Both the position numbers and the translations under genes were made by a program. This document shows, piece by piece, positions 33,690-45,883 of a stretch of DNA of 64,000 bases. Location of the stretch: the NCBI GenBank assembly GCA_015680685.1, contig MNCI01003573.1, forward strand, positions 519,804 through 583,803, given 5' to 3'. Position 1 is the first letter of the stretch. Every line of letters begins with the position of its first letter. The stretch comes from Gnetum montanum (lineage: Eukaryota > Streptophyta > Gnetopsida > Gnetales > Gnetaceae). The notes beneath the pieces are model-generated. The model was given only the letters and a program-made list of their open reading frames with translations, was not told where the DNA came from and did not search any database.

Positions 33690-34560
33690 AATTTCATAAC
33701 CCTTTTTAAGCATTATTATTTATGGCTTAGTAATCTCTATAAAAGTAGGTATGAACCTTTTATCAAAATTTATCTTTCCAAAGAAATATCTAAGATATTT
33801 CTTATTTTTTTGATGTTCAATACATTCAATTGCTTCAATTCTAAAATTATCGATAGATATACCCTTCTGACATATGACATGGCCAAGAAGACTTTTATAT
33901 TTTACTCCAAAAATATTTTTCTTTAGATTTAGAGATATACCAAACTTACAATATCTATTGAAAATCTCTTGAAGAAGGCATATATAATCATCTTTCCTAC
34001 ATGAATAGATGATAATATCATCAAGATACATGGTCACTAATTTGCCAATAAGTCCATTGAATGTAGTATCCATTGCTTGTTGAAATGTTGCCCTAGTATT
34101 TGAAAGACAAAAAGACATTCTTCTATATGAAGATGTTTTTTATTTTATGGTGAAATTTGTTTTGTATCTATCATATTTATGGACCATGATTTGGTTATAT
34201 CCTACAAATCTATCTAAAAACAAACATGCTTGACATCCTAATACTTTGATTAACATCTCATCGATTCTAGGAATTGGATACTTGTCCTTTTCTAATGTCT
34301 TATTTAGATTTCTCAAATTTTTTTTCTTATGGGTACAAGATTAACTATCCATAAAAAATATCAAATGGGATAAATAATCTTGTCTTGTAATAGCTTTTTC
34401 ATTTCATCTTACATTACATGTTCAAATATAGGGTTAAATTTCCTTTGTTTTTTTCATACACTTTGCAACCTTCTACCAAAGGAATTTTATGAGTAATTAC
34501 ATCAAGATTAAAAGTTTTGAGATCATCGTATGATCAAGAAAAAATATCGTTGGTTATATT
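33690..34560 (-). pseudogene. Reverse transcriptase relic of element D
   Basis: Minus strand: SYDDLKTFNLDVITHKIPLV, then a damaged fingers region, then an open piece 34,118-33,720 with MSFCLSNTRATFQQAMDTTF, VTMYLDDIIIYSCRKDD (catalytic YLDD), NLKKNIFGVKYKSLLGHVIC and FFGKINFDKRFIPTF. It is a Ty3/gypsy RT, clearly different from the Tat copies (LSNTRATFQ and YLDD against LKNAGATYQ and YVDD). Confidence 0.88.
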
Positions 34561-34699
34561 TAATATCGTTGGATTATATTTTGATCATAAATTTATTGCT
34601 TCATAAGCCTGATCTTTAGAATTTGCTAGTCACCTTCAAAAACTTGAAAATGTTCTATATTATCAAGGATGGATGATTCATACTCAATTTATATAATAA

Positions 34700-35115
34700 T
34701 TATTTTATATTTAATAACTTTTGAAGGGTCCAAAGTAGATGCTACTAGGGCCAATTTATCAACTGGTTGATTTTAAATCCTTGGTATATGTATAAATTTG
34801 CATTGTTAAATTTTTCCATGAGATTACATGCAAGTTGTTTGTAAGGCCTTAAAATAAACTTTTTACTACACAAGGTCCCTTAATTTGTTCACAGATATGC
34901 TTGAAATCATCTTGATAGTTACTCTTTATACCCTCTTACAAAGATGTCTTAATTCCCATACATAAGGCTTCATATTTTGTCCTATTATTAGTACAAGGGC
35001 ATGATAGATGAATGGACCTAAAAATTTTATAAGAATTTTCTTGAATCAAAATGATGCCAACTCCAACTCCCTTAGAGTTACACAAACCATCATAGTATAA
35101 TTCCTATTTCTCATC
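34700..35115 (-). pseudogene. RNase H-like domain located between protease and RT (element D)
   Basis: Minus strand: ELYYDGLCNSKGVGVGIILI, then SCPCTNNRTKYEALCMGI. This matches the RNase H core (YFDG..S..G.GAG.(V/I)L, TNN.AEYEAL..GL). It lies upstream of RT in the transcription direction, not after it as in the Tat copies of this window. The first Asp is visible; the Glu of EYEAL is Lys here. It is broken by stops after about 60 residues. Confidence 0.7.
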
Positions 35116-35229
35116 TTCTAATTATTCTGATTGCTTTAAAATAAGAATTTTAGACACACTCCTACTAAAATATCTTTAGTTTCAATGAATTTATTTTTAC
35201 TATTGGATGTAACATTTTTTAGCATGAAG

Positions 35230-35700
35230 GGTTTATTGTATATATAAATTTGATTTTTTTCCCTCTCCATGTTAACCACATATGCAAATAATCAGTTGAT
35301 GTATATCCTAAGAAATTTATACTCCAACTTCAACTTGAAAGAAGATTATATGAATATGGAATATCTACTATTTAAATTATTACTCTTCTTATAATATGAG
35401 GCTAAAAAGCTATTTGGAGTAAGACATTTTCTAACTATCCCACAATTTTCACTCTTCTTTTATCCACTTGAACAATTTTCTTATTTCACTATTCTTGTGT
35501 TAAACCTAGCTGTTTACATATCGCTAGCATTATAAGAGTTGAAGTAGCTCTTGAATTGACCAGGAAATTATGCAAATACCTTCCATTTAACTTGATTGTT
35601 ATAAGAAAAGATGGTGCTTTTTCATCAAGTATAAAATTTTACTCTGACTTAACTTTATCCTTATTACAAAAGGCATTTTCCTCAAATTCCCTTACTTTCT
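35230..35700 (-). pseudogene. Protease relic of element D
   Basis: The minus strand reads FLITIKLNGRYLHNFLVNSR then ATSTLIMLAICKQLGL, an aspartic-protease pattern with the D(S)GA motif changed to NSRA, followed by VDIPYSYNLL and GYTSTDYLHMWLTWRGKKI, which resembles the post-protease segment of gypsy elements that have an RNase H ahead of RT. The catalytic Asp is lost. Confidence 0.6.
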
Positions 35701-35924
35701 TCTTTTCTTTTATCAACTCTAGGAATTTCTTTTGTTGACTATCCATTTGTAATAATTGAAAAATACTTATATTAGCTTTGATGAATTTAAGATATTTTAT
35801 TAAATCTTATTCCTTTTCACCATAAAAGTTCTTTCTCCTATACAAGGGGCCATTTAACGAATTTCATTGAGAGTTTTCATCTAGTTCATTACCTTTCTAT
35901 TTTTTCTTTTGATTGAAAATCCTT

Positions 35925-37243
35925 TCACATTTTAGTGGGTTTAGGAATATCACTTGGAGGTCTAGAAGAAGTAATTTTTTCTTTCTCCTTGAACCTAAAA
36001 TTATACCCTTCATTATTGCTACATTCTTCATTAGATGAGGATGCATCTTCTAGATTAACTGATGAAGAATTTTTTATTTTAGATGACTTATGAATATATC
36101 GTATGTCTAAGAATTTTTTTCTAGACTCAAAATCTAGGAAATTTGAGGTTGCAACATGTTCATCATCGTCAGAATCTATTGTTTTAACCTCATGATGTCT
36201 ATGTTTTTTGTGGTTTTTCTCTTTTTTAATATTCGCCTTGGCTAAAGTTTCTTCCAACTTTATGACTTTGTTTGAAAAATCCTTACACAATTTTTCTTTT
36301 CCTATTTCTCTTCTTGATTTGGTAAATCTATATCTAATTTGTTACTTGTTAAAGAAAGCATCTTTAATTCAGTTATATTATGTAAAGGGACTACAAATTT
36401 TTGTTTATCATTTGAGAATTAGATGATTTCACTATTGGTTAAATTTAATTATTTCTCCAATTGAATAGCTTCAATAAAAAATTCATTTAAAGTATTCAAA
36501 TTTGGAGTTCTTCTCAACCATATTGAAATCTTTCGATTAACAGCATTTAAATGTCTCCTTAATTACTTCATCTAGTGGCCTATATTATCATTGAAATAAA
36601 TCATAGTCTCTAGAGTTTAATGTTGAACTCTCTAACTAGTTCCTTTTTATTTTGTTTTGTTTGAGCTAATCCAAAATATAGTTGTTGTTGGTTAATCTCA
36701 TTCCCAAACTAAGCGATGAATATATTCTTCATATCATCCCAGCTTGTAATGCTATTATTTGACAAGTTGGAATACCAAATTTGAGCCATATCTCTTATGT
36801 TAGCTACAAATAGCCTACAAGCTTAGTCTTGATGTTGGAAATTTACATGTGGTAATGCTAACTCAAATAAATGAACATACACTTCACCAAAGTAAGATTT
36901 TCTAAGAATATAAGGCTAACATAAATATTTATAAACTACCTTAGGGATATCATGGTAATTAAGAAATCTTAGGGGTGTTGTCCTTTTCCAAGGGTTTATT
37001 GGCAGTGGATTTGCCATATTGAAATTTCTTCTAGTTATGAATGTTTAGAACTTCTTCATTTAATTTTAGAGGTTGTTAAACTAGATACAAGAGATGAACT
37101 TCTAGTCATTCTTGTTTTAAATCCACTACTTGTTCCTTCTCGCAAATCTTTCTCTTATCTTCTTTAGATGAATAATTAGTCTTATATTCAAGATAATCCT
37201 TGGGATTTTCAAAATTTTCAAACTTGTCAAGATTTTTTGTCAT
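35925..37243 (-). pseudogene. Gag-like frame of element D
   Basis: Opens at ATG 37,243-37,241 with MTKNLDKFENFENPKDYLEY and runs with many stops to about 35,925. Recognisable late pieces are EETLAKANIKKEKNHKKHRH and IDSDDDEHVATSNFLDFESR (36,290-35,925), a charged linker typical of the gag C-terminus. Identification rests on position upstream of protease and composition. A zinc knuckle was not found. Confidence 0.55.
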
Positions 37244-37943
37244 GAAAGTGTATTACCTTAATTCAACCATAGCAACAAAAAAAATTAGTTTTGATTACCA
37301 CTTTGGACTTCTCTCTAGTCATCAACATTATTGACCTTATCTTAGTGACTAAAATCACTTAGGTAGGTGGGTTCTTTTAAACTTAAGTTTTAGTGCTTTG
37401 TTCATTTTTGGCAACACTAAGGCTTAGATACCTCTAAATAAGACTCAATATTTGTATGAGCAACATATTTTTAGATTTATATTTACTAGAAATATTATGC
37501 TATCTTAAATTTTTAATAGCAAATCATAGTTTTAATGAAAGACTCAACTTTCTAAATTCTATTCTATAAGTGAAAATATTTTCCAATTTTATCAAACTAA
37601 GCTAGTGTATATAGTATTGATCCAAAGATGCACATGTCAATAATTTCTTTCATTTAATTTTAGAAACAATCCTACAAAACTACTACCAATATTACATAAA
37701 GAAAATTCCACAAGAAAATTGGAAATAGAGCAAGATTCATTGGGTTTGTAATGTAAAATAGTAGAATTGTATAAAATCTTAAACATTGAAATGAGGTATT
37801 ACCAATATGAAAAAACACTCCAAAATATGAAGTTATTCTAGTCAATCAATGACAACAAAAATTACTAGATCCTTGATTATGATAAGTGATTCAAACAATT
37901 CCAAGAAATAAAGGTAAGGTATACTATGATATTTTACCACTAA
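37244..37943. other. 5' flank of element D, no LTR found
   Basis: Upstream of the element D gag start. An LTR and primer site would be expected here for a complete element, but no repeat of this sequence was found to the left of the element. AT-rich, no coding similarity. Confidence 0.45.
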
Positions 37944-38519
37944 TGTGACATCTTGTTCTCGGATGTCTTGATAAACATTAAATATACATTATATTAGATA
38001 TTAGGCATAATATGATAATGTAGCAAACATCAAATATATGTAATATTCAACATTAAGTTTAAAGAAAATAACAAGAAAAATGTAGAAGAAAAAAAAGAGA
38101 AGAATGCTTTATTGATGTAGGATCATGTTTCTAGATCATGTTTTGAGAATGTTCCTTGCGGCTTTCTTCCTTCGATACCTATCCCTTAGAGGCAATCCAA
38201 CACTACGATCATGGTTAGGCTTACAACTGGCCAAAAGGGATGGCCAATCCACTTCCTGTCTCACTTCACTTGGCACTCGTTACTTGCCTTTACTAACTTC
38301 ACAACTCCTTGCTGATACAACCTATAATGTCCATATATAAATACCTTAGGTCAAATCCCTAAAGGTTACCTCAAGAGATACATTCATTGTTATAACATGC
38401 TAATTAAAATCTTAATTACCATTTCCATTTTAGGTCTTATTACGATAATGATAACACTTGTTATGAAAAGAAATCATCTTTCTTATGTAGTAGCACCATT
38501 TGGAAATAGGGATGTTACA
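37944..38519 (-). repeat. Solo LTR (C) of the A/B family
   Basis: On the minus strand it runs TGTAACATCCCTATTTCCAA ... AAGATGTCACA, matching LTRs A and B over 576 bp. Flanking five-base sequences are ACTAA (37,939-37,943) and ACTAG (38,520-38,524), a target duplication with one change. No internal region adjoins it, so it is a recombination product of a once complete element. Confidence 0.85.
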
Positions 38520-38689
38520 ACTAGCTAATCCATAATGATAAATATGAAAAATAAAGTTAAGTCATATATTAGAGGCCAAAGTTGAATCAAATCTTACTTT
38601 AAAATGCCATTGTACAAAATTCACTCATACTATCTTTCAAATAATAATAATCTTTTTTTAACAAAAAGGCCCTTCCTTTATATAGAAAG

Positions 38690-41600
38690 ATATAAATAAA
38701 TTAGTTGTAACTATAAAGAAGGTACAAAAATAATTATTGACATGAACTGTTGGCTACTCCTTTCACAAAAGCATATTTAATGAACTATAAGTATGCTAAA
38801 TGCTACTAGATATCTGTTACGATTGGAGTTTTTACTAATAATTCTTTGACATTTTCATCTTCTCATTGAACTAGGTGTTTGTAATAACTTTGATTGTATA
38901 ATAATGGCAATGCTTCAGCCACTCATTTTATTTCAGTAGTAGAAAATGAATGCATTACTTTTTCCTCTAACTATCTATCATCATTCAATTTTGCGGTATC
39001 ATTAACATCAACTATATTCTTCTCACACTCCTACATGTCTTACAAGGACACCTTAAGAGCTATCCTTACTTTCTGTATCCATTAAACCCAACACATGCCA
39101 CCATTCATAGCATCATCAAGAAATGCGACCTCTTGTTTAGATAATTGATCTCTTTTTGCATTGGCCTAGTTTATGAATTTTGTAAAAGCTTGCTCAAAAG
39201 GCTCCTCTCTTCCTTTAATTGTATTAATGTTAGCCAATTCTGCTTCTACTTATTTCTTCATGGTTATTAATTCATCCATGACAAATTTGAAGCTAGCCTC
39301 TTATTTTAAATTCTATTATCCTTTTTGGTTAATTATCATTGTAATTCTACATTCTCCATCCTTAATTCTTCTATAATGGCCTCATTGATTTTAGATATCT
39401 CTATTTGATCTTCATATTTCTTCCTTAGTGTTTCAAATTCTAACTAGATTAAATGGTGATGGCTTTTTAATGTGTCAACTTCATGTTACTAATCTCTGAT
39501 GGTTTCATCAATAGTTTTTGAGCAATCTACAATGATAGCTAATAAACTCTCTACCAATTCATGGGATGTCATTATTATTTTCATTTTTCCTACTTCTTAA
39601 TCAATGTCCTTGTCCTAAAAAAGACTAACTCTTTGACTCCTAGCCTCTCCATATGTTGTTGTTCAACAAACAACGTTCCTTTAGCAATCTTTACTTTCAT
39701 AGATCTCATTCCTTCCTTAATGATATACCCTGAAGGAAAATCAAACAGAGTAAGGGCCTTCTATAATGTTGATCTTTTTTAGGTTGTAGTATTTTCTTGC
39801 TAGAAAGGAATTCTAATTGCCTTATCCTTTTTTCTCTCATTTTTGTATACCAAATCAAGGCTTATGGATTTGAGGCTTCATTCGAACCATCAATCTACCA
39901 TGAAAAATAATGGATTTTTCATTTTATTTAACTGATCTTAACTAAAAAATTTAGCCAAGATGTTGTTACCATATACAAACCATCTAATCACCAACCATTC
40001 CTCCCCTATGCATTTCTTTTCTTGTAGAATGATGGAAAGAGTCCTCCTAAGTCTACCCTTTGCTTGCTATTTGGCCATATACTCATTAGTTCATCATTCA
40101 TTAAAAAATAAACAACATCATTATCTTGGTGCTTATGGGTCTTCCTAAAATCCTTTTTAGGATTGTAGAACCTATGCCTTACTTCCAGAAGTATTTCTCT
40201 TTCAAAGTTAGCCCCTATATTCATTATGTGAGGGGCATTATCAAAATACCAAAAGCTAATTTACAATTGAGAAACCTATCTTGTCATATAATCATGTCAT
40301 AATAAGCTATTTTGCAATTGCCTTTCTAACTCCAAAGCTGATAAATAAGGATTCATAAATTGTGGCAATTTCTTTGGCCTTCGTCAAAATCCACCTATAA
40401 TAATTTCTATGTAATGGACATGGAAAAAGACTCCTCCTTTACATTTGGTTGTGATCTCATCTACTACGACTTGCTCAACCATTTGTACAACTCTGTTGAT
40501 TAGAAATTGATACAGGAGTAGATAAATAATAAAAAAAAAAAATTAAAGGATTTGAGCATCAAAATAATCCTTATGATATATACTAGGATAAAATTCATAG
40601 CAAGGCCATCTCTTTTTTATGTCTTTCTTCATCAGTGTATTGGGGGAAAATAGGTCTAAAACTCTTAGTGCTTGGAACTATGGCTAAAACATGGTCTAAT
40701 AAAAAGGAACTCATATTAAATTGATTAGTATTAGTAAAGGCATATACTATACTTCTATGTAATTGGGTGTTCATTAAATAAACTTGGTAAAAAGGTTTTT
40801 TATTTTCAATAATAGCCAAAACTTAAAAATGTTGACTTGAAATAGAAGTAACATTAAAGCCTAAATAGATATTCAAAGTAATAATGAAAACATGATGATT
40901 GAACCTAAGTTTATTGAAGCTGGGAAAATTCTTCTTGTAGCTTAAAAAGGTGGAAATTCTTGATCCAACCATATGCAACTCCTATTATTCATCAACATAT
41001 TATTCCTTGCAATTTCTATAGTATTCTCATTTTAGGTATCTTGTTTAGAATGACTAGATAAAGGAACACCATATAACTTGATCTTCATTTCGAACTAATA
41101 TCTAATTTTTGTTCTAGCCTCTACTCAAATTTCAAACAATTTCTAATACATATCAGGAAAAAATTCAATTAATAACATCTCTAATTAAATTAGCCTTAGA
41201 TATGAAGCCAATTTTGCATAAGCCCATATGTGGATAAAAGCTTCTCTACTCATGTTGTTCACTAAATTCCTTCATATGACACTCCTAGAAATAATCATGA
41301 TCAATATCATGGTAGAAAAGTGATTTTGAGTCTTTCTCCTTTGGGTATTGAAGCTTTAGGTCTTCAGTTGATTCTACCCATCTCCATAATTGAAAATTGA
41401 TAAACCAAAACCTTGTAAATATTTTGTAAGCACTTGAACTTGCACATCCTAGAATAAAAAATTGGTTTCTTCTTTGGTTCTAATGTATTTCTTTGACATC
41501 ATGATAATATAGCTTGTCAATTGTATGAATTATCTTGGGGGATTCTGGGTAACTCTCTATTCTCAAATAGCTTAGTGCAATTCTTGTGAAATTTACAAAC

Positions 41601-43810
41601 AACTTTTGTTACAGTAGCATTCATAATGGAAATTGGTGTAAAAAATCACATACATTTAAGGACAATTTGAAATGCAATGTTCTGCAAATGGCCTTAAGAT
41701 TTGGTTATTAAACTCCTCTATCAGTGTACTATGAATCCCACTATCCATCTTGAGTCGTTTCATTTTTAAATATGATGGATCTTTGCCATGTGGCTATTTC
41801 TTTTTCATTTGATGAAATAGAAAAAATTGGTTTTGCCCCATTTAGGAAGTAGGGCAATGATCATTTTCTTCTTTTTAGTTCATATATTATTTTATTCCAT
41901 GGCTAAAATTAGAATAATATAGAATTGTCCCAATTATGGAGTATGAGAAATTTCTCCATTTCTAGTTTTAATAAAATAGTATAGGATGTGTTTCCTTCAC
42001 TTTGAGTGATTTGAGGAAATGGAGAAAATCAGTTTTGTCCCATTTGGGAAGTAGGAAAATGGTCAATTTTTCCACTTAAAACTGTGTGTAGTATAAACAT
42101 GAGTAATAGATATGACCAATCTAACGAAGATAATACGTGGTGAACTCTTAATTATGAAAGTTGCAAATGTTGCATTTTTGAAATGGGAGAATAAATAATA
42201 AAATGAGTCAAATGAGTTTTATCCCATTTCAAATAGTGGATTCTTAGGCATTTTTTCCATTTAAAATTTGAGCCATCAAATCATGTATCATTAATTGCTT
42301 AAGCTAGAATACTTGGATTTTTCCCATTTCATAAATGGGATGAAAGGTATTTACCTTGAATCACTAATGGGATGAATGAAAGTTATTTCATCTGGAAAAA
42401 AAAAAATTAACCTCTGTTCCCATTTCATTTTTTTGGGCCATAAAGTCGTGTTTTATAACATGTATTTCCTAGCACTTGAATTTGGGTAAACTAGACTTTT
42501 TCCATTTCAGAATTGGAAGGAAGGGAAGATTCTCCATCTCAAATTTCATGTAATAAAAACACCATTAATCTTTGGAATGAGATAAATGTAACTTGGCCAA
42601 ATAGTGATATGGATCAAATTATTATTATTCCATTTTGTATATAAACTCATTGGAATGGGGGAAAATATACCTTGTCCAAATAGTGAAATGGGCCAAATGA
42701 GTTTTTTTTTTTTTTTCCATTTTGCAAAACACCATTACTCTTTGGAATGAGAAAAATGTAACTTGGCCAAATAGTGATATGGATCAAATTATTTTTATTC
42801 CATTTTGTATATAAACTCATTGGAATGGGGGAAAATATACCTTGTCCAAATAGTGAAATGGGCCAAATGAGTTTTTTTTTTTTTTTTTTTTCCATTTTGC
42901 AATTCAAAGAATGGTTAGGTTATCCATTTCAAAATTTACACTTTATGCATTACGTGTGGGATAGGATGAAGAAAAGTCTTTGACAAATCTTGACATGAAT
43001 TTTCCTTTATTACAACTACTATAATGGGGAAAGCTGATTCTATCCCATTTCATACATAAGTTCACTGGCCGTTTTACCCATCACATATTCCATGACAAAG
43101 AAGTCATGTGCTGGTACTGAAGCTTTAAAAAAATATTATGGCTTTCTTTGACTTATACTAATTATTATAGGTCACATGTATTATTTATCTAAATTTGCAG
43201 AAATTAGCATTGATGAAATAGTGAAATGGGGAAAATGTGTTCTGGTAAACTTTGACTTTTCTCCATGGCTTAGTGAACTAGGAGAGTCTAACTTTGCTCC
43301 ATTTCATAAATTTGTCAAATCCCTTTTCCTCCATTTCAATTTTCCTGTCATAAAATCATTGATTTTCTACTCATACATCTTCCATCCCAAATTATGATAA
43401 ACTCAATTTTCTTCATTTTGTAAATGGAAATAATTGTGTTCTTACTCTTTCGATCTTAGCACTAGTGAATATGTTTGCTAACTTGCCTGAGCACAAAGGA
43501 ATTTTCTTTCAATTTATGATTTGGGATAATTTAGCCTTGACTAATTACATCCTAATGGTTTTTACTAGGTAACTATCACCAAAATTGAGTGGGCCAATAA
43601 TTTCATACATTGAAAAAATAAAACAAACATTGTCAAGCCTACCATATATATCATAGAATTGTTATGAACCACTTAGGCTTGTAATACAATCTTTATTCCC
43701 AATTAAGATTTGAACCTAACACCTCCTTTGAAATTAAGCCTCCATCAATACCATGTTTATGCCAATATAACTATTTACAAATATGGCCTCTAAAACATCT
43801 ATACTATAAA
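38690..43810 (-). repeat. Unidentified ~5 kb repeat, uninterrupted copy
   Basis: Matches 5,740-9,685 plus 24,268-25,255 in the same orientation and order. Minus-strand coding relics: NIGANFEREILLEVRHRFYN and DNDVVYFLMNDELMSIWPNS (40,224-40,006), IIENKKPFYQVYLMNTQLHR and LAIVPSTKSFRPIFPQYTDE (40,819-40,595), and FPSGYIIKEGMRSMKVKIAK (near 39,700). The protein is not recognised; a coiled coil near its end is likely. The right third (41.7-43.5 kb) is non-coding with many CCATTT/AAATGG motifs. Confidence 0.75.
42558..42901 (+). repeat. 170-bp direct tandem duplication
   Basis: The unit at 42,558-42,727 is repeated from 42,728 with very few changes, apart from a longer T-run in the second unit. 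The near identity contrasts with the divergence between the two 5 kb repeat copies, so this duplication is recent. It includes the sequence equivalent to the insertion site of Tat copy 2. Confidence 0.9.
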
Positions 43811-43939
43811 TATTTTTTTAGTACAAGGATTAAATAGCTTATTTCCTTTTACCACATGTCCATATCTAAGAAAAATACTTTTATTATATTTATACCTAAT
43901 TTGTATTTACATTGTTTAGGTATATGATAATATGCTATA

Positions 43940-44995
43940 CTCCTAAATACTCTCAAATGATCCAATGAAACTTTCTTATTAGATCATATCTCTTATGAGA
44001 TTCTGTGATCTAGTGATGATGAGAGTGTTCTATTGATCACGTAGTAAGTTGTCATCATAGCTTCTACCCAAATTTTCTTTTCAAGACCAACATTGCTAAG
44101 AATACATGAAGCTCATTCTACGAGTATTTTACTCATCTATTCTACAAGTCCATTTTATTTTGGCATGATTAAAATGCTCTTTTATCTAAAAATACCATAT
44201 GTCCTATAATACTTTTTATGTTCATCTAAACAATATTTCCCATCATTATTTATTCTAAAAAATTTAATTCTTTTGTTATATTAATTTTCAATAAGATCTT
44301 TGTATTTCCTAAATTTATCAAACAATTCATATTTGAATTTCAAGAAGTAAATCCATAATTTCCTAAAATAATCATCTATTAATAAGGTAAATATTCAAAG
44401 TTAGTAATTGAAGCTACTAAAATAGAATCAAACACCTCACTATGAACTAGATTTAATGTGTTTTTAGCTTTATGAGTACTTGAAAGAAAGATCAAATAAT
44501 ATTGTTTTTCATTCGAGAAATGTTCATAGAGAGGTAAATGATCTTGGGTATTACCTTTAATTATACTTTTTCTTGAAGAATCTAGATGGACTTTTCTTTC
44601 ATGTGCTTAAGACTCCTATGCCATAAATTCATTGTAAAGTTCTCTTTTCAATCATGAAGGACTTCAACTTTATTGACCACTATAACACCATCTAGGTAGT
44701 ATCATCTTCTTTTTCTTTCTTTATATCATATGACTACAATGGATTTTCTCTAAAAATAGATATATTTCTTATTTTCAAATAATATAAAACAGTGAAAATC
44801 ATCAAGATTAACCATTGATAATAAGTTTTTGATAAGCTTGGAGATATGATATACCTTGGAAATTATAATCATTTTACCATTATAGGTTAACTTTACTTTA
44901 TCATAGCCTTTAACTATATAGAATTTATCATTCTCAAGAAAGAGTAGACATAACTTTATGGTATTCAAAAACCATTCTATTCTAAGTATAAAGCT
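43940..44995 (-). pseudogene. Ty1/copia gag-pol relic (protease-integrase region)
   Basis: Minus strand: an open piece (44,968-44,750) with VKGYDKVKLTYNGKMIIISK and VYHISKLIKNLLSMVNL, the copia segment before integrase; then NLWHRSLKHMKEKSI (GAG-pre-integrase H...H motif), LVHSEVFDSILVASI (start of the integrase core), and damaged text with NGLVE and ASCILSNVGLEKKIWVEA. RT and RNase H were not found; the relic stops near 43,940 where the 5 kb repeat ends. It is the only Ty1/copia sequence recognised in this window. Confidence 0.78.
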
Positions 44996-45160
44996 ATATG
45001 AAACACCTATGGCAACTAGAAAATTTATTCATATGAAAAATCAAAGATCCCAAGTAGAACAACTTTACCTTGGACCCCAAGGGCCTCTAAAAATAAGATC
45101 TGAGGTGCCTTTGATAGTCTTGTTGATCACCCAAGGACTTAGGAAGTGCAAACAGGAGTT

Positions 45161-45883
45161 GATGAGTGGCGAGGTACCCCTACACTCAACCATACGAATA
45201 CGAGTATCTCATGCACAATCTGGTCAAACTCCAAGGACTAAGTGCTTATGTGCCCTAATGGAACACTTAAGGTTAATCAATCGTTGTCTTCCCAAACTTA
45301 CTTGTATTGTCATGATTGTCTTATGCTAATAGGGGAAGGGTGAAGAGACTAAGTGACTAACTTTCATTAACTATTCATTAACTAAGTTCTAATTGTCCTA
45401 GCACCAGTATCCGTTCCCACTTGCCGCACACACCCTGAACCAGTGCAATGCTACTGGGATTACCAAACGCTACTCGTTATTGGGTTACCAAGCATTACAG
45501 ACATGCTTGAAGCAGTCGTACTGAATGCACTTAACTAGGAGAGTCAAGGGTTGAGAGAGATCTATTATCTAGGAAAGCATTTAAAAATTTAACAATAATT
45601 AAATCCTATTTAGCTTAGTCAATATGCTACAAGGTTTATCAAAAATTTCATCTTTATCATCGTATACAAATGTGTGCTTAGGTACAATTTTCTTGAATAA
45701 AGATCCATTCACTTTAAGACCCCTACTGTGGGCACATGGAAATTATTCTAACTCTGGAATGGTAAAACTGCTATAGTTTGGATAAGGGTCTAAATCTAGA
45801 TGCCTCAAATAGGGAAAGCTGCATCTTATTTATAGATGTTGTGGCGGGTTGCAATATCGCGTATGTGATATCGCGGCTCATCA
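45161..45883 (-). repeat. Solo LTR with perfect GGAGT target duplication
   Basis: The plus strand starts TGATGAGTGGCGAGGTACCC and ends ATCGCGGCTCATCA, with GGAGT on both sides (45,156-45,160 and 45,884-45,888). It is an inverted relative of the LTR at 52,855-53,686, sharing the block TACCCCTACACTCAACCATA, the GTTACCAAG blocks and the TATA/GATATC region. In its own orientation (minus) a TATA box lies near 45,826-45,834. Confidence 0.9.

Larger units (their letters stand above)
32000..37243 (-). mobile_element. Minus-strand Ty3/gypsy element D (internal region)
   Basis: Reading right to left: gag (37,243 to 35,925), protease (about 35,700-35,230), an RNase H-like domain (35,115-34,700), RT (34,560-33,690), gypsy RNase H (33,610-33,150) and integrase (33,100-32,000). 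All parts carry stops. No LTRs could be identified on either side; LTR B and solo LTR C abut it but are inverted relative to each other, so they are not its pair. The presence of integrase and absence of a movement protein or coat domain argue for a retrotransposon rather than an integrated pararetrovirus. Confidence 0.8.

Noticed and set aside
32000-37243. Integrated pararetrovirus (caulimovirid-like)
   Set aside because: Clear integrase text downstream of RNase H and no movement or coat protein motif; fits a gypsy retrotransposon.
31254-38519. LTR B and LTR C as the LTR pair of the minus-strand gypsy element
   Set aside because: They are in opposite orientation, and C has its own near-matching flanking duplication.
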